10,453 nucleotides of DNA from JBEATZ01 sp041178545. Its GTDB lineage: Bacteria; Planctomycetota; UBA1135; UBA2386. Made by a program: the position numbers and the translations under genes. Location of the stretch: positions 1 to 10,453 of the forward strand of contig JBEGVB010000212.1 in assembly GCA_041178545.1 (NCBI GenBank). The letters are read 5' to 3'. Below the pieces are notes generated by a model. That model did no database searches, was not told where the DNA came from, and saw only the letters and a program-made list of their open reading frames with translations. Below are positions 6,255 through 10,453 of this stretch, in pieces (position 1 is the stretch's first letter; every line of letters starts with the position of its first letter).

Positions 6255-8024
6255 TCAGGTCCCGATGCGGATGCCGATGGCGTTGGTGCAGACAATTCCT
6301 GCGGGGTTCGCGGGCGCGAGCCGGTCGAGCACGACCCACGAGCTGAAGACGCTCACGTCCACGAGGGCAGGGTTGGCGGGCACCGGAGTCGAGCGTGTGG
6401 CCGTGCCTGCGGCCGAGGTGAGCGTCGAGCTGAAGGTGTCCGGCGAGGAGGACAGCATGCAGCCGGGGTTCGCACCCACCACCGCGAGGCTGAGCGGCAG
6501 GTTCATGCCGTTGTGGGCCTGCCACGACCAGCCGAGGGAGGAGAAGGCGAAGGTGGCCGGGGCGGCACCGGCAAGCGTGAGCGTGAAGGAGCCCCCCGCG
6601 ACCGCGCTGCCACTGCCACCGATCGTGGGGACACCCGACGAACCGATGCAGGTGGCGGGGCCGTACACGCCGAAGTCGTCGGTGGCACCCTGCGCCCGCA
6701 ACCGGTCGATCTCGGCAGCGAGCGCAGCACGGTTCTGGGCCACAACCGGGTCGCTGCTGGCGAACAGGTTGGTGAGCTCCCACGGGTCGTTGAGCAGGTC
6801 GAACAACTCGCTCGCGCCGCCACCGAAGCGCCGGACCAGCTTGAACCGCGCATTGCGGATCGTGGCGTGGCCGTTCGTCTCGGGCGCCGGCCACGCGGTG
6901 CCGGTGAACTCCTCGGTGTAGGCAAAGGTGCGCAGCGGCGCCTGTGCCGGGTTGGTCAGGTAGGGCACCAGGCTCACGCTGTCGTTGGGCACGTGCGGCG
7001 GCACGTGGGACGCTGCGCCCGTGAGCTCCAGCACGGTGCGGAACACGTCGGTGGAACACGCGAGCGCACCGACCTCGCGGCCGCCTTGCACCACTGCGGG
7101 CCCGGCCACGATCAGCGGCACGTTGACGCCGCCCTCGTAGGGAGTGCCCTTGGACCGGGTGCCGCTGAAGGGCGCCACCGACTGCTGTTGCACGGTGCCG
7201 TTGTCGGCGATGAACACGACGTTGGTCTGGGCCATCAGGGCGGGGCCCAGCGTCGCGAACAGCCTGCCCAGCTCGGTGTCCAGCGACTGCACCATCGCCC
7301 GATAGAACGGGATGTTGGCTGGTGTGTGCGTGGTGGGGTGCGGGGTGAGTCCGGTCAGGTTCTGCGTGTGCAGGTGTGCGGGCGGTGCGTGGTAGGGGAT
7401 GTGCGGAGCCTGGTGGGTCACGACGCAGACCCACGGCTGCGTCTGTGCCTGGATCCACGCGATGGCGTCGTCGGTGACCTGCGTGGTGCAGTAGGTCGTG
7501 GTGGGCGTGCCCACGCCGTTCACGTAGCGGGTCCAGTTGGTGTAGCTGGGGACCTGCCCCTCCAGCAGGCCTGCGAAGTGGGAGTAGCCGCCCACGCGCC
7601 GCGGGTTGTCCGCGGGAGCAAAGGCATCGTGCAGGTGCCACTTGCCGACGAGCGCGTGCGCGTAGCCGCTGCCGGCGCGGTCGAGCACCTCGGGGATGGT
7701 GACCTCCTTCTGCTCCAGCAGTCCCACGTTCTGTGGCGACTGCGTGTGGCCGATCCAGCGCCCCACCATGGTGCGGAACGGGTACCTCCCGGTCTGGAGG
7801 CACGCGCGCGTGGGCGAGCAACTGGGGTTGGCCCAGGCGTTGCGGAACAACACGCCGCGCGCGGCAAGCGCGCTGAGAGTGGGCGTGGGTGGCGGGTTGG
7901 TGCCCTCGTTGTAGGCAGCCACGTAGTCGACACCGAGGTCGTCGGCGACCACCAGCAGCACGTTGTGGCGCGTCTGGGCGAGTGCCGCAGCAGCGAGCAG
8001 CAGGATGGCGGACAGGACGCGCAT
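6255..8024 (-). CDS. secreted Cys-type sulfatase with extra C-terminal domain
   Basis: A 589-residue arylsulfatase-like enzyme that should cleave sulfate esters outside the cytoplasmic membrane. A Sec signal peptide (MRVLSAILLLAAAALA, cleavage about 16/17) leads straight into the sulfatase domain (about 19-450). The active site looks complete: metal-binding Asp28-Asp29 (VVADDLG), the formylglycine motif CSPTR (69-73) with Cys69 as the residue to be oxidised, GKWHL (127-131) with Lys128 and His130, His204 and His208 (THQAPHIP), Asp274-Asn275 (IADNG) and Lys292 (SKGTPYEGG). Cys69 requires a formylglycine-generating enzyme or anSME, which is not in this window. Residues 454-589 form an additional beta-rich region with three cysteines (459, 522, 579), similar to the C-terminus of the divergent neighbour. 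I took the ATG at 8024 because the signal peptide starts there. No Shine-Dalgarno is present, but TACGAA lies 9 bases upstream. The substrate, perhaps a sulfated glycan, cannot be told. Confidence 0.95.
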   Translation of the reverse strand: MRVLSAILLLAAAALAQTRHNVLLVVADDLGVDYVAAYNEGTNPPPTPTLSALAARGVLFRNAWANPSCSPTRACLQTGRYPFRTMVGRWIGHTQSPQNVGLLEQKEVTIPEVLDRAGSGYAHALVGKWHLHDAFAPADNPRRVGGYSHFAGLLEGQVPSYTNWTRYVNGVGTPTTTYCTTQVTDDAIAWIQAQTQPWVCVVTHQAPHIPYHAPPAHLHTQNLTGLTPHPTTHTPANIPFYRAMVQSLDTELGRLFATLGPALMAQTNVVFIADNGTVQQQSVAPFSGTRSKGTPYEGGVNVPLIVAGPAVVQGGREVGALACSTDVFRTVLELTGAASHVPPHVPNDSVSLVPYLTNPAQAPLRTFAYTEEFTGTAWPAPETNGHATIRNARFKLVRRFGGGASELFDLLNDPWELTNLFASSDPVVAQNRAALAAEIDRLRAQGATDDFGVYGPATCIGSSGVPTIGGSGSAVAGGSFTLTLAGAAPATFAFSSLGWSWQAHNGMNLPLSLAVVGANPGCMLSSSPDTFSSTLTSAAGTATRSTPVPANPALVDVSVFSSWVVLDRLAPANPAGIVCTNAIGIRIGT

Positions 8025-8033
8025 GCAGGTGCA

Positions 8034-8039
8034 TTCGTA
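8034..8039 (-). promoter_or_regulatory. -10-like hexamer TACGAA before the sulfatase
   Basis: On the minus strand TACGAA ends 9 bases before the sulfatase ATG at 8024. The sixth base departs from TAnnnT. No Shine-Dalgarno sequence is present. A CTGACA that resembles a -35 lies about 24 bases upstream, which is longer than the usual spacer of about 17. Confidence 0.28.
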
Positions 8040-8082
8040 ACCGCTGGCCCGCCCGCCCATGCCTGTCAGAACTGCCCTCCGG

Positions 8083-8117
8083 GCCGTGGGAGGGGCCGCA
8101 GGGCGAGGCCCCACGGC
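8083..8117. repeat. inverted repeat in the divergent promoter region
   Basis: gccgtggg (8083-8090) and cccacggc (8110-8117) are exact reverse complements, 19 bases apart. An alternative pairing adds an inner ggcc/ggcc stem (8094-8097 with 8107-8110) and closes the loop to 9 bases. It lies in the 205-base gap 8025-8229, between the divergent sulfatase and secreted-protein genes, where an operator acting on both would sit. The rest of the gap shows no gene. Confidence 0.4.
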
Positions 8118-8132
8118 AACCTTCCGCTGGAC

Positions 8133-8141
8133 TGGTATGCT
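8133..8141 (+). promoter_or_regulatory. possible extended -10 promoter for the secreted beta-rich protein gene
   Basis: TGGTATGCT gives a TGn extension plus the -10-like TATGCT (8136-8141). No good -35 is visible at 17 bases, which an extended -10 can tolerate. It would start a transcript near 8148 with an untranslated leader of about 80 bases. Confidence 0.3.
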
Positions 8142-8219
8142 CGCGGCCCTGACGAGGTGTGCGGCAACGCCCTTGGCTCCGGTGGGTCCACCTGCCGCTG
8201 CCGCACCGCCCCGTCCCAC

Positions 8220-8223
8220 GGAG
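8220..8223 (+). promoter_or_regulatory. Shine-Dalgarno GGAG for the start at 8230
   Basis: GGAG is 6 bases before the ATG at 8230. It selects this ATG, which opens a signal peptide, over longer in-frame upstream options. It is the clearest ribosome binding site in the window. Confidence 0.6.
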
Positions 8224-8229
8224 CCACAC

Positions 8230-9198
8230 ATGAACCGGAACCTGTACGCACTCGCGCTGTCCCTCGGACTCCTCCCGCAGCTTGCGGCACAGTCGGCTCC
8301 CTGCCTCGCCTACAACGACGTGGGCACGCAGATCTACTCGGCCATCTACGGTGGCTATGCCTACCCCACTGCAGGAAGGGTGATGTGGTTCGTGACGCCC
8401 GCGACCACGACGGTGGTGCAGTCGCTCACCATGCTGCTCCGCAACCAGTACCCGACCCAACGCGGCGAGTACCTGAAGCTGGAGATCTGGACCGACGACC
8501 CTGCCAACCCCGGCTTCCCGGGAACCCGCCTCGGCGGTGGCTCGTGGAAGTCTTCCACCCAGCTCGTGTGGCAGGGCACCAACCTCGACCAGCCGGTGAC
8601 CATGGCGGCCGGTACCGGCTACTGGGTGATGCTCACCGAACCGGGCTGGACCTCCGTCCCTGCGGACCCCTCGGGCACCACGCTGTTCCCGGCGAAGCGC
8701 TTCTACAACGGCACGTGGAACCAGGACAACAACCAGGCGCTGCGCGTCCGCTTCTACTGCGGTCTCCTCGACCAGCAGGGCGCCGTCCCCTTCGGCCCTC
8801 CCTGCGCGAGTTCGGTTGGCTCGCTGGGGACGGTGTTCACCAACGAGGTGCCACTCATCGGCAACGCCGACTTCCGCGTGGAAGGGACTGGGTTCCCGCC
8901 GGGCACGATCTGCTTCACGGTGCTTGGCGTGATCCCCGTGTTCCCGTCGGTGGCGATCCCCGGCACCCCCAACTGCTTCCAGAACACGGACTCGTTCACC
9001 TCGCTCGTCAGCACCATCGGCGTGGGCAACGTGCGGCAGGCCACCACCGACGGGCACACCTACACGCCCTTCCCGGTGCCGGGCAACGTGAGCCTCACGG
9101 GGCTCTACTTTGCCGCCCAGATGGCGGCCCTCGACCCCGGCTCCACGGCACCGCTGCCGGTGGTCACGTCGAACGCGCTGCGCGTCACGGTCCAGTGA
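8230..9198 (+). CDS. secreted two-domain beta-rich protein, function unknown
   Basis: A 322-residue exported protein that I cannot name. A Sec signal peptide (MNRNLYALALSLGLLPQLAA, cleavage about 20/21) is followed by a first domain (about 25-177) rich in predicted beta strands and aromatic residues. Its segments EIWTDDPANPGFPGTRLGGG (85-104), VWQGTNLDQPVTMAAGTGYWVML (113-135) and a terminal RVRFYC (172-177) recall choice-of-anchor or jelly-roll domains of exported proteins, in which a PG turn and an AGTxYWxxL strand recur; this is inference. The second domain (188-322) matches the C-terminal extension of the neighbouring sulfatase in length, cysteine position and short motifs. There is no catalytic signature, membrane anchor or lipobox. 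It is transcribed away from the sulfatase across a shared 205-base region, so the two may be co-regulated. A secreted structural, binding or adhesive role is plausible but not shown. Confidence 0.85.
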   Translation: MNRNLYALALSLGLLPQLAAQSAPCLAYNDVGTQIYSAIYGGYAYPTAGRVMWFVTPATTTVVQSLTMLLRNQYPTQRGEYLKLEIWTDDPANPGFPGTRLGGGSWKSSTQLVWQGTNLDQPVTMAAGTGYWVMLTEPGWTSVPADPSGTTLFPAKRFYNGTWNQDNNQALRVRFYCGLLDQQGAVPFGPPCASSVGSLGTVFTNEVPLIGNADFRVEGTGFPPGTICFTVLGVIPVFPSVAIPGTPNCFQNTDSFTSLVSTIGVGNVRQATTDGHTYTPFPVPGNVSLTGLYFAAQMAALDPGSTAPLPVVTSNALRVTVQ

Positions 9199-9206
9199 CC
9201 ACCGCG

Positions 9207-9232
9207 ACCGCGGACTGAGCCCGTGCCGCGGT
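9207..9232. repeat. short inverted repeat between the secreted protein and aldo/keto reductase genes
   Basis: accgcgg (9207-9213) and ccgcggt (9226-9232) form a 7-bp stem with a 12-base loop in the 48-base gap. No T-tract follows, so it is a weak terminator candidate at best. Its last base is the first base of the TAGAGT hexamer, so it could alternatively be an operator. Confidence 0.3.
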
Positions 9233-9237
9233 AGAGT
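9232..9237 (+). promoter_or_regulatory. -10-like hexamer TAGAGT before the aldo/keto reductase
   Basis: TAGAGT fits TAnnnT and ends 9 bases before the ATG at 9247. The intervening bases hold no Shine-Dalgarno sequence. This is consistent with a leaderless or nearly leaderless transcript for the reductase and aspartate kinase pair. Confidence 0.35.
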
Positions 9238-9246
9238 GCGCCGCGC

Positions 9247-10164
9247 ATGACGTTCCTCCCCCACCGCGAGCTGGGCCGCACGGGCTTCCGCGCCACCCGC
9301 ATCGGCATCGGCGACCTCGCCGACCGCAGCGTGCCCATCGAGCAGTGCGTGGCAACGCTCGTGCGCGCCCTCGACGAGGGCTGCAACCTCGTCGACACGG
9401 CGCCCAACTACGAGGACGGCTACAGCGAGGAGATCGTCGGCAGGGCGCTGCGCGGCCGCCGCGACCGCGTGTTCCTCGTCGACAAGGTCGACCACCTGCA
9501 CGAGCCGGTGGCGCCGCAACTGGACGCGAGCCTCATGCGGCTGGGCCTCGACCACGTCGACCTGCTGGTGTTCCACGCCTGCTCGACCCATGCCGACCTC
9601 GATGCGCTGATGGCGCCACGCGGCGGCCTCGACCAGGCGGCGCACGAGGTGCAGCGCGGCCGCGCACGCTTCCGCGGCATCAGCAGCCACCATCCCGAGG
9701 TGCTGTGCCGCGCCATCGCCTCCGGTGCCTGCGACGTCGTGATGTTCCCCATCGGCCCGTATGCCGACCCGCGCTACGAACAGCAGGTGCTGCCGCTCGC
9801 GCGCGCCCACGGCGTGGGTTCGATCTGCTTCAAGACCTTCGGCGCCGGCAAGCTGCTGGGCGACACCGAGGGCTACCAGCGCCCGCTCACGGCGCGCCCG
9901 CGCGGAAAGCTGAGTTCGGGCGGCACGAGCCCTGCCGAGGCCGTGCTGCCGCGCCTCGCGGTCGACGAGTGCGTGCGCTACACGCTCACGGTCGACCCGG
10001 ACGTGGCGCTGCTGGGCCTGTCGTTCCCCAACGAACAGGATGCGGCATGGGCCGCGGTGCGCGCGTTCGTGCCGATGGGCGCAGACGAACTGGCGGCGAC
10101 GCGCGAGCGCGCCGCGCGCGCGATCGAGGGCAAGGGCCGCATCTGGTGGAACCCCGCGCCGTGA
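9247..10164 (+). CDS. aldo/keto reductase family protein
   Basis: A 305-residue cytoplasmic protein of the aldo/keto reductase family (TIM barrel, NAD(P)H-dependent reduction of carbonyls). The opening RELGRTGFRATRIGIG (7-22) is the typical first strand. The catalytic tetrad is present: Asp50 and Tyr55 in LVDTAPNYEDG (48-58), Lys80 in VFLVDKVDH (75-83) and His110 in VDLLVFHAC (104-112). RFRGISSHHP (141-150) and FKTFGAGKLLG (195-205) correspond to the usual later barrel strands. No signal peptide and no C-terminal iron-sulfur cysteine cluster is seen, although such clusters occur in some related planctomycete reductases. The length is normal. The stop codon overlaps the next gene's GTG start (GTGA), so the two are probably co-translated. 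The pairing with aspartate kinase suggests operon membership more than a shared pathway, and the substrate is unknown. Confidence 0.93.
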   Translation: MTFLPHRELGRTGFRATRIGIGDLADRSVPIEQCVATLVRALDEGCNLVDTAPNYEDGYSEEIVGRALRGRRDRVFLVDKVDHLHEPVAPQLDASLMRLGLDHVDLLVFHACSTHADLDALMAPRGGLDQAAHEVQRGRARFRGISSHHPEVLCRAIASGACDVVMFPIGPYADPRYEQQVLPLARAHGVGSICFKTFGAGKLLGDTEGYQRPLTARPRGKLSSGGTSPAEAVLPRLAVDECVRYTLTVDPDVALLGLSFPNEQDAAWAAVRAFVPMGADELAATRERAARAIEGKGRIWWNPAP

Positions 10165-10453
10165 GCCAGGGCCTGCAGGTCCTCAAGTTCGGCGGCTCGG
10201 TGCTGCGCGACGACGATGCCGTGGCCACGGTCGCGCGCGCGATCCATGCGCGCGTGCGCGCCGGGCAGCGCCTCGTGGCCGTGGTGTCGGCCACCCGCGG
10301 CACGACCGACCGGCTGCTGGCCGAGGCACGCGACCACGGCGCGGCGCCCGATCCGCATGCGCTCGCCGAACTGCTCGCCACCGGGGAGCGGCGCAGCGCC
10401 TCGCTGCTGGCGCTCGCGCTCCATCGCGAGGGCGTGGCGTGCGAGGTGGCCGA
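10161..10453 (+). CDS. aspartate kinase, N-terminal part, cut by window edge
   Basis: The first 97 codons of an amino-acid-kinase-fold protein that phosphorylates L-aspartate, the first step toward lysine, threonine and methionine. LKFGGSVL (8-15) is the aspartokinase signature near the N-terminus, with Lys9 expected to contact ATP. VVSATRGTTDRLL (41-53) and LLATGERRSASLLALAL (71-87) match the conserved second and third segments. In place of the common KFGGTSV it has KFGGSVL, and TR replaces MG or FG before GTTD. This variant also occurs in kinases fused to homoserine dehydrogenase, so the full gene may be monofunctional (lysC-like) or bifunctional (thrA-like). The end lies outside the window and no symbol is assigned. 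The GTG at 10161 overlaps the reductase stop by four bases; GGTGGA at 10145-10150 is a loosely placed possible ribosome binding site. Confidence 0.88.
   Translation, partial: MSQGLQVLKFGGSVLRDDDAVATVARAIHARVRAGQRLVAVVSATRGTTDRLLAEARDHGAAPDPHALAELLATGERRSASLLALALHREGVACEVA

Noticed and set aside
8025..8231. N-terminal extension of the sulfatase to an ATG at 8231
   Set aside because: The added 69 residues are Ala/Gly/Arg-rich with no domain, would span the divergent promoter region and would bury the signal peptide.
6105..9218. A 1037-codon plus-strand frame across the sulfatase and the divergent region
   Set aside because: It is a shadow frame: Arg/Gly/His-rich, no signature, opposite to an intact sulfatase active site.
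5818..9810. A 1330-codon minus-strand frame running into the lipoprotein
   Set aside because: Only its last ~133 codons have protein character (signal peptide with lipobox). The rest is a shadow of the sulfatase, the divergent gap, the secreted protein and the reductase.

Overview
The window looks like a piece of a high-GC planctomycete chromosome (about 70% G+C by eye). The evidence is one five-gene stretch that holds the families for which Planctomycetota, and to a lesser degree Verrucomicrobiota and Lentisphaerota, are known: a PSCyt1/DUF1549/LamG/DUF1553 c-type cytochrome protein, a DUF1501 protein, a secreted Cys-type sulfatase and a Tat-exported Gfo/Idh/MocA oxidoreductase. No RNA gene, CRISPR array, transposase or phage gene was seen. 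Coding density is high and no gap exceeds about 205 bases.

The minus strand from about 8024 down to 1 reads sulfatase, small lipoprotein, PSCyt1-LamG-DUF1553 protein, DUF1501 protein, Gfo/Idh/MocA oxidoreductase (cut by the window edge). Gaps are 35, 55, -4 and 59 bases, so this may be one transcription unit with internal entry points. All five products carry export signals: Sec for the sulfatase, a lipobox for the small protein, an N-terminal hydrophobic segment for the cytochrome protein, and twin arginines for the last two. The set suggests breakdown of a sulfated substrate, probably a polysaccharide, outside the cytoplasmic membrane. The sulfatase would remove sulfate; the others would do poorly characterised or redox chemistry. 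The substrate cannot be read from the sequence.

A 205-base divergent region (8025-8229) separates the sulfatase from a plus-strand gene for a secreted beta-rich protein (8230-9198). The C-terminal ~135 residues of that protein match the C-terminal ~136 residues of the sulfatase in layout, cysteine placement and several short motifs. This points to a shared accessory or sorting domain on secreted proteins of this organism.

The plus strand continues with an aldo/keto reductase (9247-10164) that overlaps by four bases the start of an aspartate kinase gene running off the window end. These look like housekeeping or general metabolic genes, not part of the minus-strand cluster.

Three starts (sulfatase, cytochrome protein, aldo/keto reductase) have no convincing Shine-Dalgarno sequence but have a TAnnnT-like hexamer exactly 9 bases upstream, which hints at leaderless or near-leaderless transcription. 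Two pairs of genes are joined by 4-base stop/start overlaps.
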